In this document: positions 47,750 to 58,888 of the stretch, piece after piece | Position numbering within the stretch: the first letter of the stretch is position 1 | Layout: the number at the start of each line of letters is the position of its first letter | Assembly (NCBI GenBank): GCA_948567375.1 | Contig: OX419755.1 | Location: forward strand, 4,159,001-4,223,000 | Length of the DNA stretch: 64,000 nucleotides | Origin: Lunularia cruciata | Taxonomy: Eukaryota > Streptophyta > Marchantiopsida > Lunulariales > Lunulariaceae | Direction of reading: 5' to 3' | Program-made: the position numbers and the translations under genes | Notes under the pieces: generated by a model | Seen by the model: only the letters and a program-made list of their open reading frames with translations | The model's database searches: none | Told to the model about the DNA's origin: nothing

Positions 47750-47971
47750 TCATAATAGAATGTAGATCGTCAAATCCCATTCTCTGTCATATATCACCAC
47801 AGGTAGAATCACCGGGTTTGGTGAGTTCATCACTCTGTCCATGAATTTAGCACCGAAGTGATAAACTAGCAATACTCTCATCTGCTCACGCTGGATGTAC
47901 ATAACCTTGATGTGGAATGGGTTTGAGAATGGAAAGCTAGGTGCAGGAAATTGTCCCCCCGGCGCATCCAT
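47750..47971 (-). CDS. Chromovirus B pre-gag ORF-alpha, unknown function
   Basis: Frame of 73 codons starting at ATG with MDAPGGQFPAPSFPFSNPFH, then YIQREQMRVLLVYHFGAKFM and NPVILPVVIYDREWDL. Open in all three copies (A 17196-17417, C 60953-61174) although other frames of A and C have decayed. Not part of the standard Ty3/gypsy gene order. I recognise no family; it could encode a small accessory protein or act as an upstream ORF controlling gag translation. Confidence 0.6.
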   Translation of the reverse strand: MDAPGGQFPAPSFPFSNPFHIKVMYIQREQMRVLLVYHFGAKFMDRVMNSPNPVILPVVIYDREWDLTIYILL

Positions 47972-48098
47972 CCCATCCGCTCTCTAAAGTCCTTCTTAAG
48001 TCTAGCAATTACTCTATGTTCTCCACCTCAAATTACTCAGTTTCAGTAGTTCGTGCTATTCCAAGAGGGGTGATCCACTCTCTTGGACTAAAACACTC

Positions 48099-48110
48099 GC
48101 TCTGATACCA
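48099..48110 (-). other. Chromovirus B primer-binding site
   Basis: On the element strand TGGTATCAGAGC begins one base after the 5' LTR. It is complementary to the 3' end of plant initiator tRNA-Met, the usual primer for this class. Copy C has TGGTATCAAAGCG. Confidence 0.93.
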
Positions 48111-48111
48111 T

Positions 48112-48850
48112 TGTAATACTCCGAGGACAAGAGAAGAGAGAAAACACAGATTGCACACTCAAACATTCGATGCCCCAAGGGAGCACCTTCTCTTTATTAT
48201 ATAGACAAAGAGGATCTCCTCCAAGGCAGCTCCACCATAGGATTAGGGACATAGATAGGTGACATGTCAGAAAGCTCCACCCTTGGATTACTGACTTGGA
48301 TGGGTGACCTGTCTGGTCTAGGTCCTATCTGGTTGGTCAAACGAGCTTTGACAGGAGGGAATCTTTTAGGGAATCTTCCTATAGGAATCTCAGAATCACA
48401 TGAGTAAGGTACCGTTGGAAAGCTCTTGACGAGACAAACCAGGGGTGAGGGAAGGCCAGCCTTTCCTCCATTGGGGGGGGAATCCGCACATTTTCGAGGC
48501 CTAATTCATCCGTTTAAGCCTCCAAAATTGCCTTCAAAGATTTCAAGCATATTTTGGTTCCTACTCTATTAGTAGAAGTCCTCTTTTGGTGATACCTCTT
48601 TCTGATCTGTTTAGTCCATCATGTGTAACATCCTTCCAGATGTTACCGAACCAATTCTCACCTTTAAATCATATGTCTAGCTATTGGTTCTAAGGTTCTC
48701 AAGTCTATTTCGGTTTCTGCCCTATTAGTAGAAGTACTCTTTTGGTGATACTTCTATCTGATCTATTTTGACCATCATGTATAACATCATTCTAGATGTT
48801 ACCAAACCAAATTTCACATCTAGATCATATGGCTAACTATTGGTATTACA
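48112..48850 (-). repeat. Chromovirus B 5' LTR
   Basis: 739 bases, TG..CA. Nearly identical to the 3' LTR; differences include short G-run length changes and scattered transitions. Inverted-repeat pair and TATA box as in the 3' LTR. Confidence 0.95.
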
Positions 48851-49411
48851 CCTCTAGCCCAAACTGATGGTAGTGAAAAAAATTATGGAAGGTAAGTCCT
48901 TCCTTTCCTATGGAGATAGACCATCTTTGATCTACCACAATAACACTTGGAGAGAAAAGGATCCTTCTTCCACCTTGGTCACATATATATCCAAAACTAG
49001 CCTATTAGCAACCACAAAAAAAGAGGAAAGTAGGGATTCCAAGAGAGCTCAACTACACAAAAACACTATAGGTGTGATCTCCTTCATAGATAATAAGCCT
49101 ACTCCTCCATACAAGATTGGTAAAGATGTCTATCTATGTGCCAAATCCCCCCTCATACACTCAAATGTCCCTGATCTTATGATATCACCAAAGACTCCCA
49201 TAATCCTCTTATCAAAATCTTGTAGATATGAAACTCAAGGAAAGGAGAACCATGTGGAGAAGGTAAGTTGGTCGACATGCAATACTAGAAGAGAGTATAC
49301 CAAATGTCACCTACAAATCTCCTAGAAGAGGAAGGTCATACACATGGAGATTATATTTTGCAAGGGCAATGCCTAAGAAGCATGTAACAAAATCTTGGAT
49401 CCTATTGGCAC
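48851..49411 (-). mobile_element. Non-LTR element R2, block 2
   Basis: Matches R1 9673-10232 (CCTCTAG.CCAA.CTGATG, TATGGAAGG or GATGGAAGG, CATAATCCTC.TATCAAA, AGGTAAGTTGGT.GACA). It starts with the second copy of the B target site and ends at CCTATTGGCA, where element D begins. No readable frame longer than about 150 codons on the coding strand. Confidence 0.8.
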
Positions 49412-49863
49412 TTTTTCATACCATTTGTAGCTTTGCATCTAGATTGCTTGGACACTAGAGTAGCAGTGATAATAGTTAGAGGTATTTTGGCAATTACTCA
49501 TAGACTATTTTTCAATGGTCAAAATTTATGTTTTGGGTATTGACTACATGGTGGGACCCATTGTCATTTGCACCATTTGAACCGTCGGGTGTGCCATCGG
49601 TGGGACCATTGGTGTGAGACCTAGGTCAAAATCATGAGTATACCTTGGGAGTGTAGCTCTAGAGAGCTCACTTCTATGTTATTGAGCCTTTGAGTTCTTG
49701 GCTAGAGTGGACAGAAAGCCAACGAGCGTCACTTGAAGTCTCTTAGCTAGAGTGGGTGTGGCTTGATTATGATAAGTGCACAATTGTTGGCAGATCATTG
49801 AGTGATAGATCAAGTACTGATCTTATTTAGTGTGATTTGAGTTGTGTAACTAAACTGATTACA
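49412..49863 (+). repeat. Element D left LTR, first 105 bases missing
   Basis: Matches 58343-58786 (TAGCTTTGCATCTAGATTGCT, GGTGGGACCATTGGTG, GTTGGCAGATCATTGA). Begins at CATACCATTTG, equivalent to position 111 of the right LTR. Confidence 0.85.
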
Positions 49864-50716
49864 ATAGAGAAGTGAGAGCTAGGGGGAAATTGAGTGCAGG
49901 AACTCAAGGTGGTGGTGGTGGTATCTCTAAGCTTGGTAGATTGTGGTACCTTGATCGTAGTTTTGATTTCCCCAAGAGTGATTGTGTGCGGAAGCATTGG
50001 CCAAATTTGGAGCAAGAGAGAGTCAATTTCAAATGATGGTTATGATTTTGAGCTCAAGAGGTGAACACAAGACCAATCTGGTGCAAGTTGACCTCAAAAA
50101 GTGAAATTGAAGGTGGAGTTGGGAGCCCACTCCTACAAATTAGAGATTGGACAAAACTCATATTTCCAATTTAGCTTGAGTGAAAAGTTAGTAGAGGATT
50201 TGGTGGTCAGCCAAATTTAAGGATTTATATAAGATTTTACATCAGATTACATCAAATTTATGTAAGATTTTGTGAAGGGTTTATGTTAGATTTTGACAAG
50301 AAAAACTTTGATCCCATTCTTGTGGATCCTCGTAACTTAGGAAGTAGATAGGTACTCCAATTATGTCAAATACCAAAATGATGGCAGAGTCAATCCAGTG
50401 TTGATTTATGAGATGGAGAGTTTTCATTTAACTTTCTTGTGATTGGACCCCCTCCATTTTTTGCTTCCTATTTGTGCACCTTGTTTGTGTGAGGTGCATT
50501 GACTTTAGAGCATTGGTGCTCTAGTGTGCTCTCAATGTGAGGCTGGAGTGATGACCAGCCAGACTACCTATGTTTCTCTTTGGTGAGGTAGGAAATGATG
50601 ACTTACAGACCATGAGAGTGCATGTTGTGATGACATGTTACATGTTGCTCCTCCTCCTACCATAGTTGTCGTAGCTAGAGCTACATTAGTTGGTGACATT
50701 TAGTTGGTGGTATTGG

Positions 50717-50810
50717 CACTTGGAGGTGTTGGCACTTGGAGGTGTTGGCATTTGGAGGTGTTGGCATTTGGAGGTGTTGGCATTTAGAGGTGTTGGCACT
50801 TGGTGGGGTA
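50717..50810 (+). repeat. 16-bp minisatellite in element D
   Basis: Units reading CACTTGGAGGTGTTGG or CATTTGGAGGTGTTGG are repeated five times with a partial sixth. Because 16 is not a multiple of three the encoded peptide cycles through frames. It lies upstream of the gag region. Confidence 0.9.
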
Positions 50811-50859
50811 CTTGCGGAGATTATAGTTACAGGTTGCAATTCTTGGTTTCTTTGTCACG

Positions 50860-52200
50860 ATGGAGTTCTTTGGAGACCTTGGAAGAAATAGCATTGCGCT
50901 ATGTAGTGGATTTACTTGGAGTGGCGCTCGATATCAACATGTATCTGAGGTCCCAATGAGAGAGGAGATTGACTTTGAGTCGGAGTTTGACACAAGGGCT
51001 GACCTAGTTGAGAGTACACTTGGTGTGTCCACACCAATGTTGTGGGACATGGATGAGATCTATGGGGCCTCCAAAGGTCCAAGATATTACTCTAAAACAA
51101 TGGGTACCATTGAATTGGATGGCTTTATCTGGGAGTTTGATAGTTGTTGTGATTTGTAGTAAATGCGGAACCCAACTTCATTCACACCCTTCATGGTATG
51201 GAAGGGGTTATTTTAGCATTTGGAGGGTCCACCAATGGATGACTACCATGAGTTCAAGAGAGCTCACTTAGAGGAAAATTGAGCTATGGAGACAATATTG
51301 GTCTTTGAACTATGTCTCCATTACTTCAAGCTCAGTTTCTAGGGGTAGATCGGATGTACTCATGAGTTCTGGCTCTAGTAGTATTGGCGGATCTCTTGAA
51401 GATGGTGCTACTACGAGTGGAGGTACTACTACAAGAGGTGATGGTACCGGTTGGTTGAATTCTTCTAGTGTTTGAGGCAGAACTACCAAGAAGTGTGTAT
51501 TGACAAGCTAAGGAGCTTGTAGGAGTTCCAACGAAAGGCTAGAGAGAGCCTATGTGAGGCATACACTCGCATGAGATGGCTAATTAGTTTTACTCAGGGA
51601 GTTACTCAGGCCCAAGTAGTCCAATTTTGGTATGGGATATTGGACATGGAGTTGCAACATAGAGTATGTGATGTTATGTTGTTATAGACTACTTCACTTA
51701 CTTTGGTTGAGCTTATTGAGCTCAACATGGTGGAAGAGAGAGTTGTCACATCTGGACTTGGTAGGAGACCTCATCCACAATTGTTACTTCTTCCAGTGTG
51801 CAACAGAGTGCACCATGCCATGTTGGTTTTTGAGGACAAGATGGATAGCTTAGGTCCTATGGAGCGAGTGGAGGGCCTAGTGCAACTAGACCTTCATTTT
51901 CAAGTCAACAATAGCCAGTGAGTGGTGGTGTTGCTATGGTTGCTGAGTTGGACTTGTGGTGGACCTCATCATAGGAGAGAGTGCACTCAAGGTAGTGGAT
52001 CTGATACCTCTGGTGCATCTCAGCTGGCATAGAGACAATGTGAGCATTGCCACAGATTTGGTCATACTAGCAAATGGTGCTTTGATCTACATCCAAAGTT
52101 ACGGAGTGGTAGGGTTGCTATGGCAGGTGGTAGAGGAGCTCTAAGTGATGGAGAACGAGAAGGTAGAGGTGGTGGTAGAAGGATCCACACCTAGTAGAGA
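50860..52200 (+). pseudogene. Element D gag region (broken)
   Basis: Plus-strand pieces: TLGVSTPMLWDMDEIY; FQRKARESLCEAYTRMRWLI and FTQGVTQAQVVQFWYG (capsid-type gag, about 51520-51640); LIELNMVEERVV; and the CCHC knuckle CEHCHRFGHTSKWC at 52039-52080. Stops and shifts between all pieces. Confidence 0.7.
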
Positions 52201-55200
52201 GGTGCAATATCTGCCCTTACTTCTGATATAGCCATGGTTAGTTGCTTTGAGCAATTGGAGCAGAGATTGGCTAGCATGGCTATAGCTCAAAGGGTATCAA
52301 ATTTGGGTGTTGAGGCTTTCACCTCATATGCTGGTGATAGAGATGCCTTGGATTTCATGTGCGGAGTAGGATAGGTAGATGCCTCTATGGTAACGACAAG
52401 GAGTGTAGTACATGCTTTAGAGCCTAAAGGAGCATCAGTGGACTTGGACCCGTAGAGAGGAGAGGTTGGGAGACAAGTCAGACTTCCTTTGTCTTTCATG
52501 CTCTTTGAGGCCCTACAGACGTCATCCACAGCTCTAGACATCCTAGTGTAGTTGTGGTAGCTGGTGATGGGTTGCATGATGGACTACCTACTAGTCAACC
52601 ACTTGCTACTACACAGACTGAGTCTAGCATGATATTGGGGGTGGCTCAATTGATTATGCGCTATCCTTTATTTTTAGCCTGTGACATGTGTACATTGGGA
52701 GTTGACCTAGCCGTAGTGTTCTGATTGGCTACCATGCTTTGTGAGAGTTGGGATGATATGGTACTTACTGCTAGAGTAAAGGTGGTTGATATTGGAATTG
52801 ACTTGGTTGAGGAGCATGGGATCCGCTCAACAACCAGTGGTTTATGGCAAGTGGTAACGGCTAGATTGGAGGAGTTAACAACTAGATTGGCCTTTGAGCA
52901 AGCATGGTTTACACCTGGGGTTGTCATGTTGGATAAGAAAAGGGTGATTTTTTGTTTGGTGGGACCTTCAAGGAAGGTCTATACACCATAGAGGGTCTTG
53001 TTTGACTCTGGTACGTAGCCTCTTATGTTGGGGAAGGCTATAGTTGTTGGTCTGGAGTTACAAAAGACCAATATGGGGAGGTGTTCATTTCATATCCAGA
53101 CATCTCTAGGTGGTGGTTTTAAATAAAAGATCACATGTGGAGAGTTGGTTATTCAGATTCAACTTGGTCATTAGACCGATAGCTCTATGGTGAGAGCTCA
53201 AGCCATTGCAACCATAGTTGAGTTGTATGATGTTAGTTGGGGGTTTAATGTTATACCCCATGGGTTACAATATTGACTATTGGGACAAGACAACCTCCTA
53301 TAGACCATATTGGCAATCTGCTGAGGGACGAGTATGTTGCCTACTAGTACGCTTCACTAGTAGCAGTCTTGGCTCGCTACAGTTTGGGACCATGGTGACT
53401 TTAGTTGCAACTTTCAATGGTTTTATTACTTGGCCTGGTGACTTATTGGAGGGGAACACCTATGTAGAGGATACTCAAGTACTAGAGGAGATCACTTGGA
53501 TTTGCAGTACGAGTGGGATTGTTCCATCTACCTTGGACGTTCCATTGTGGAGTTCAGAGGAGGCATTGCAATATCATGCAGATCAGTTAGTGTAGTAGGC
53601 TTGGAGTAGAGCCTTTGTACCACCAGGAGACCAGTGTGAGGATGAGCCTCGAGAGTTGATTACCTTGACACCTTTGGATACCACACTCATTGCTTGGTAG
53701 TATCCAATATAGGGAGTATGTCAATTGGAGTTGTTTGGTGGGATGAGTATTGGACTAGCTACGGTACTATAGGCGAGTATGCGAGTACAGAGATACTTGT
53801 ATGTGGAGAGAGATGAGATTGCTAGGCTAGTCTCTCTCCATCATGTGTCACACTTGTCTTATTGGTATCTTGAGTTATCACCGATGTTAGCAGTTAGGGG
53901 TTACTAGAAGGTCCTACCAATGGACATTTCTTTGCTAAGGGCACATGACCATGGGGTAGTTCATTTGGTGATTTTTGGATGGCCATGTAAGGGACATACA
54001 CGTGTCAATCAAGGTTTGGGTCTTTGAGATCCTTGTTTTGGTGTGTTTTGGGAGATGTTATGGATACTATGACATCTCTAGGTTCATCAATTTTTTTTCT
54101 CCAACTTACATTTTGGAGAATGTCCCTTTGATAGATGATTCTTGCACCCAAGTGGTGGCGGGTACACATCAGATCCATTCTTAGATGGGACCTATTGTTT
54201 TGTTAGATGCAACCAAAGTGGGATCACAAGTTCATTGTCTTCATCTTTGGTGGATGAACCTCTTACCTAAAGAGGTTCTACAATGCACTTATGATGAGAT
54301 TCAAAAACTAGACCACATCATTGTTGATGACATGTTGGATATTGGGCGTCAGTCTTAGACGATGGCTGACAGGTCACTTATGGCAGTGGTGGACCTAGTT
54401 GGACAGCCAAGAGCCACTTTTCTCATACTTATGAGTTTCCCAAGCTCCCATGCTTTTCAAGAGGGAGGTCTTGGACTAGTTTGGGACTCATAGTTACATC
54501 AATTGGTGGAGCCCAATGCTGATGAGAGAGAGCGGGTGATGGGTTTCTGCATTGGTATTACCATTGTTCCAATAGTGTTAGAGGTATCCAAACATCAATT
54601 GTTAGGTCAGGCTATGGACCTAAACTTTTTGACCTGGATTGTGAGCCTTGGCTTAGTAGAGCAGCGTAGGATGTGCTTGATAAGCATCGCCACTTGGACA
54701 CTTGTGAGCCATGTGCTTATCAAGACAATTCAGGCACATGCTAGGGGTAATGGACGAAGTGGATATGGTATTCTTGGTACACAACTAGTGGCTACTAGCG
54801 AGAGTGGTCTACTTGGAGTCCATCCAAGTGAGCATGGGCTACTTGGATTACACTCTTGGTTACTTGGAATGCAGCTAGAGGACATATGGAGCTTGCAGCT
54901 AGATCAGAGGGAGTTTTTTACACTAAGGTTGGGACCTCTAGTGGCTGGGAGCATGACACTATTGCTCCCAAGGGTCCAATGTAGTAGCCAATTCAATACA
55001 TCTTCTACTCTTATGATAGTTACAGAGGAATACTTGGGAGCTAGATCTTGGACCCAAGCTTACAAGACAGGAAAGACAGAGAGATTGGAGGTTCTTGAGG
55101 AGCTACATGAGTTGTTTTGCCTTCAATATGAAGGATTTTGGTGCTCTAAAAGGACCTAATATACGGATTGAGCTAACTAGCAATATATCAATTTTCTGAT

Positions 55201-55299
55201 GTCTCTACTTATATAGTGATATGGAGCGAGCATTGATTCAAAGCTGAAATAGTGACCTTTTTGAGGCTAGTTTGGTGGAAATTTCACATGGAGAGTATG

Positions 55300-56460
55300 C
55301 ATCAATGATAGTGATGTCAACCAAGAAGGATACGCATGGCAACTACACAGATAGGCGGATGTGTGGAGAATTTTTTCCTATCAACCAATAGACTAGGGCT
55401 GATCGGTATGCCATGCCTACACCGGAGGAGATCTTTGATGTGATTGGGCATGCAAAGGTCTTCGGTACTTTGGATTTTTGAGCAAGATATCATTAGTTGC
55501 CAATTAGGAGGAGGATAAGTCCAAGACAACATTTTGAGCTATTGATCCTCATGGTAAGGATGTGTTATATCAGTAGAGGTTCTTACCATTTGGGTTAAAT
55601 AATGCTCCCACTAAGTTCCAAAGGGTCATGGATAGGATCCTAGTTGGATTGGATTTTGCTCAGTGTTATATTGATGACATTTTGGTCTATAGCACTACTG
55701 TGGAGGAACATGAGAGACAATTGTTGGAGGTGTTTGAGAGGTTGAGATCTCATAGACTCAAATTACATCGTGGGAAGTGTAGGTTCTTCCATGAGTAGGT
55801 TGAGTATTTGGGTCACACTATCTACCCCGGAAGACTTGGTGTTTAGTACACCAAGGTGGAGGCTATTGCACGTATTCCTTGACCTATAGATGTGAGCAGA
55901 GTGCAAGCATTCCTTGGGTTGATGAACTTCTATCACTGCTTTGTTAGAGGATTTAGTGTCATTGCCAAGGCTTTGATGAAGTTGACCAAGATTACACAAG
56001 AGTGGTGTTGGGGAGATGAGTAGGAGAGAGCTTTTGTACAGCTCAACGAGAGGTTGACATCTGCTCCTATTTTGAGGAGACCAATCAAAGGACAACCATT
56101 TCAAGTTCATACTAATTGGAGTATGTTGGAGTAGTGCTCCCACAACATGATGATGAGGGGAAGGAGTTTGTGGTGGCCTATGCTAGTTGCTCCAACAATT
56201 TAGTGAGGCAAAGTATAGTTCATATGAGGGAGAGTGCTTGGCAGCAATTTGGGTAGTAGCACATTTCGATGTTACCTATTTGGTAATCTCTTTACTCTCA
56301 TCACTGATCATTAACCACTGAAGTGGTTGATGGAGTCTGACAAGCTTTCAAGGAAGCTTGCACAATGGGCTCTAATTTTATAAGAGTATGATTTCATGGT
56401 TATTCACAAGCCTAGAGTGGTAACCATGATACAGATGGGTTGAGTAGAAACCCATGTCCA
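55300..56460 (+). pseudogene. Element D RT and RNase H (broken)
   Basis: RT: DRYAMPTPEEIFDVIGHAKV, FGTLDF (first Asp), LPFGLNNAPTKFQRVMD, CYIDDILVYSTTVEEHERQL with the catalytic YIDD at 55667-55678, and VEYLGHTIYPGRLGV. This is the RT subtype with P-TPEE-[LI]-FD and CYIDDI, distinct from the chromovirus RTs in this window. RNase H is recognisable at about 56090-56460. At least five stops. Confidence 0.8.
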
Positions 56461-56779
56461 ACTAGTAAGATCAGACCAGAGCATGTTGGCATGGGGAGAC
56501 AAATGAGGAGATGGTGCCAAGTTGGCATGCATCTACCTTTCTCTATATATTTTCTGAGGCTTTGGTGGTATCTCTCTCAATGCATACAAGAGGAGTTATT
56601 GAGGTCACAGATCTAGAGAGTAGAGATAGTGGTATAGTTCAATGAGACGTTCATGATGATGTCCTAGTGATGGACTATCTTTGCATTGGTGTTGTGGGTG
56701 GCACAATTGGGGCCAAGGAGAGAGACCATGTTCTTCAATGAGCCTGATGGTTTAGATTGGAGGGCAGATACCTTTTGCA

Positions 56780-57720
56780 TGTGTGGAAGGATGGTAGAGT
56801 GAGAGTAGTACCACTTCCATCTCAAAGACCATAGTTGGTCCATCATGCTCATGAGGAGCCAGGACATTTTGGAGTAAAGTATACATATAGCTTGCTCTAG
56901 AGTCATTATTGGTGGCACGGTATGCAGATTGTTGTATAGCAATTTGTTGCCAGATGTGTGGTTTGTGACTAAGTTAGAGTATCATTTAATGCTCATATGC
57001 CACAATTACACCCATTACCTATCATGGGATTGGGTTAATGTTGGATTTTGGACTTTGCTGGACCTTTACCGCTGACCATAAGACATCATTGGTATGTTTT
57101 GGTGATGGTAGAGTACTTCTCCAAGTGGATTGAGTTGGTGGCACTTCTTGACACGTCCAGTGAAGGGATGGCTTACTATTCCTAGATTGGGTTCTCGGTG
57201 ATTTTGGTGCGCTAGTTGAGGTTTTGACTGATTAGGGTATAGATTTCTTGGGGGAGTTTAAGGTCTTGTGTGACAAGACTTTGATTGATCATCTTACTAG
57301 TGGTTTAGTTGAGAGAGTGGTTCAAACAACAAAGAAAAGATTGCAAAAGTATGGTTTGCAGAGAGGTTACTTGGGAAATTGGGATCTCTAGTTAACTTGG
57401 TTGGCCATGGGCTATAGATTCAATCAGCAAGCCTCCTTAGCATCCTTCTCTCCTTACTTTCTACTCTTGGACAAGATCCAGATTTACCTACAACCATTTG
57501 TTGAGATGCTACCATAGTGTTGGACTTGGATGATCCAGATGTATGGATGAGCGCATGTTCTCAACGAGCAAAGATCTTTTAGGGAGTGATGCCAATGGCC
57601 TTTGAGAACTTGGTGATTGCTCAACATATGCATAACTTACACTATGCTGCCCTTTGAGGAATATGTTACAGACCCTTGATCCGTTAATTTCATCCAAGTG
57701 ATTATGTATAATTACAACAA
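56780..57720 (+). pseudogene. Element D integrase (broken)
   Basis: HHCC zinc domain: HHAHEEPGHFGVKYTYSLL, HYWWHGMQ, FVARCVVCD. Core: LDFAGPLPLTIRHHWYVLVM (first Asp) and a degraded remainder. Interrupted by several stops and frame changes. Confidence 0.7.
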
Positions 57721-57729
57721 ACAACAACA

Positions 57730-58074
57730 ATGACACTTGATGTTTCCATAGGCTACACTATCTTGAGAGTGCATGAGGTTTTGCCATTTGGAGTCCTTAT
57801 GTTAGAAGGACGTTATGGTGTTGTTTGGAAGGATCATGTGTGCAATTGTGCACCATGCCACCTCCCAAACATTGATGGTACTATGGATCCAAGCTTAGTA
57901 CTTGTACAAGCAGGCTTGCGATGTATGTTATGCGGCTCTTTTGGTGGAGCTACTACTATGTTAGTGTGTGATAGTTGTTCAAGAGGATGACATATAGTAT
58001 GTATGACTCCTCCCCTCATGATGATTCCTCAAGGACAACGGTTCTATCCTAGATGTACTTGACCTACAACTAGT
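57730..58074 (+). pseudogene. Element D pol C-terminus with PHD finger
   Basis: An open frame reads LDVSIGYTILRVHEVLPFGV then WKDHVCNCAPCHLPNIDGT (end of integrase) and runs into a PHD finger: LRCMLCGSFGGATTMLVCDS, CSRG, stop (TGA where Trp is expected), HIVCMTPPLMMIPQGQRFYPRC. The C4-H-C3 spacing is clear; the seventh Cys has become Tyr. PHD fingers read histone H3 tails, so this domain occupies the place of a chromodomain. Confidence 0.78.
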
Positions 58075-58232
58075 TCATCCTTTATATGGTATAGATTGCA
58101 GACAAGCAACTAACAATGGGGATCAATAGCACCCGGCCTATTGATCTTTTGCCCACCATAGGGTATACTATATACTTGGAGTAGATGGCTATTTGGAGTT
58201 AGAGGGACCTAACCGCCAGCTAGGAGGGCAAT

Positions 58233-58786
58233 TGTGGCACTTTAGAGTTCATGTATGACTTATGTGTGAGTTGTGCTTCTATAGTGTGTGATGTTGACAG
58301 TGATGTATGTTGTGTAATGATGTGTATATGCATGATAGCTATCATGCCATTCATAGCTTTGCATCTAGATTGCTCAGACATTGGAGTAACAATGATAGTA
58401 GTTAGAGGTATTTTGGCAGTTATTCATAGACTACTTTCCGATGGTCAGATTTCATATTTTGGGTACTAACTACATGGTGGGACCCATTGTCACTTGCACC
58501 ATTTGCACTATTGAATGTGCCATCGGTGGGACCATTGGTGAGACCTAGGTCAAAATCAGGAGTATACCTTGGAAGTGCAACTCCAAAGAGCTCACTTCTC
58601 TATTGTTGAGCCTTCGAGTTCTTGGCTAGAGTAGATAGAAAGCTGGCAAGCATCACCTAGAGTCTCTTAGCTAGAGTGGGTGTGGCTTGATTGTAATCAA
58701 TGCTCAATTGTTGGCAGATCATTGAATGACATGTCAAGTACTAATCTGATTGAGTGTGATTCAAGTTGTGTAACCAAATTGATTAT
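58233..58786 (+). repeat. Element D complete LTR (right)
   Basis: Starts TGTGGCACTTTAG after a purine-rich CTAGGAGGGCAAT and ends ..ATTGATTAT, where the left LTR has ..CTGATTACA. About 85-90 percent identical by eye to the left copy, so the insertion is old. Confidence 0.85.
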
Positions 58787-58888
58787 TGTGGTACTTTAGG
58801 GTATGACTTATGTGTGAGTTGTGCTTCTATAGTGTGTGATGTTGACAACAATGTATGTTGTGTCGCGATGTGTATACGCATGACAACT
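58787..58888 (+). repeat. Element D partial LTR, first 102 bases only
   Basis: TGTGGTACTTTAGGG..GACTTATGTGTGAGTTGTGC..GCATGACAACT matches 58233-58340 and then stops. It ends where the left LTR begins. Directly joined head-to-tail to the complete LTR. Confidence 0.88.

Larger units (their letters stand above)
42241..48850 (-). mobile_element. Chromovirus B (Ty3/gypsy, youngest copy)
   Basis: Full-length element of 6610 bases with LTRs of 742 and 739 bases, TG..CA ends and a perfect target duplication CCTCT (42236-42240 and 48851-48855). Order on the minus strand: 5' LTR, primer site, two short pre-gag frames, gag, protease, RT, RNase H, integrase, chromodomain, polypurine tract, 3' LTR. The LTRs differ at roughly fifteen to twenty places by eye, so it is a fairly recent insertion. 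It interrupts R2. Pol carries three in-frame TGA codons and one frameshift, so it is not autonomous as it stands. Confidence 0.95.
49412..58888 (+). mobile_element. Ty3/gypsy element D with PHD finger (ancient, permuted ends)
   Basis: Plus-strand gypsy element of about 9.5 kb carrying gag with a zinc knuckle, protease (LFDSGT near 52997), RT, RNase H, integrase and a C-terminal PHD finger. Almost every frame is broken. The LTR of about 554 bases begins TGTGG.ACTTTAG and ends GATTACA. The left end has only the last 447 or so bases of an LTR (49412-49863); the right end has a complete LTR (58233-58786) followed directly by the first 102 bases of another. It splits R2 at CCTATTGGCA, with about ten R2 bases lost and no clear target duplication. 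Confidence 0.8.

Noticed and set aside
50717-50810. Possible CRISPR-like array
   Set aside because: Repeats are contiguous 16-base units without spacers in a plant retroelement; a minisatellite.
52661-52991. Minus and plus frames in the gag-pol gap of element D
   Set aside because: Low-complexity Ser/Thr-rich frames opposite decayed pol; shadows.
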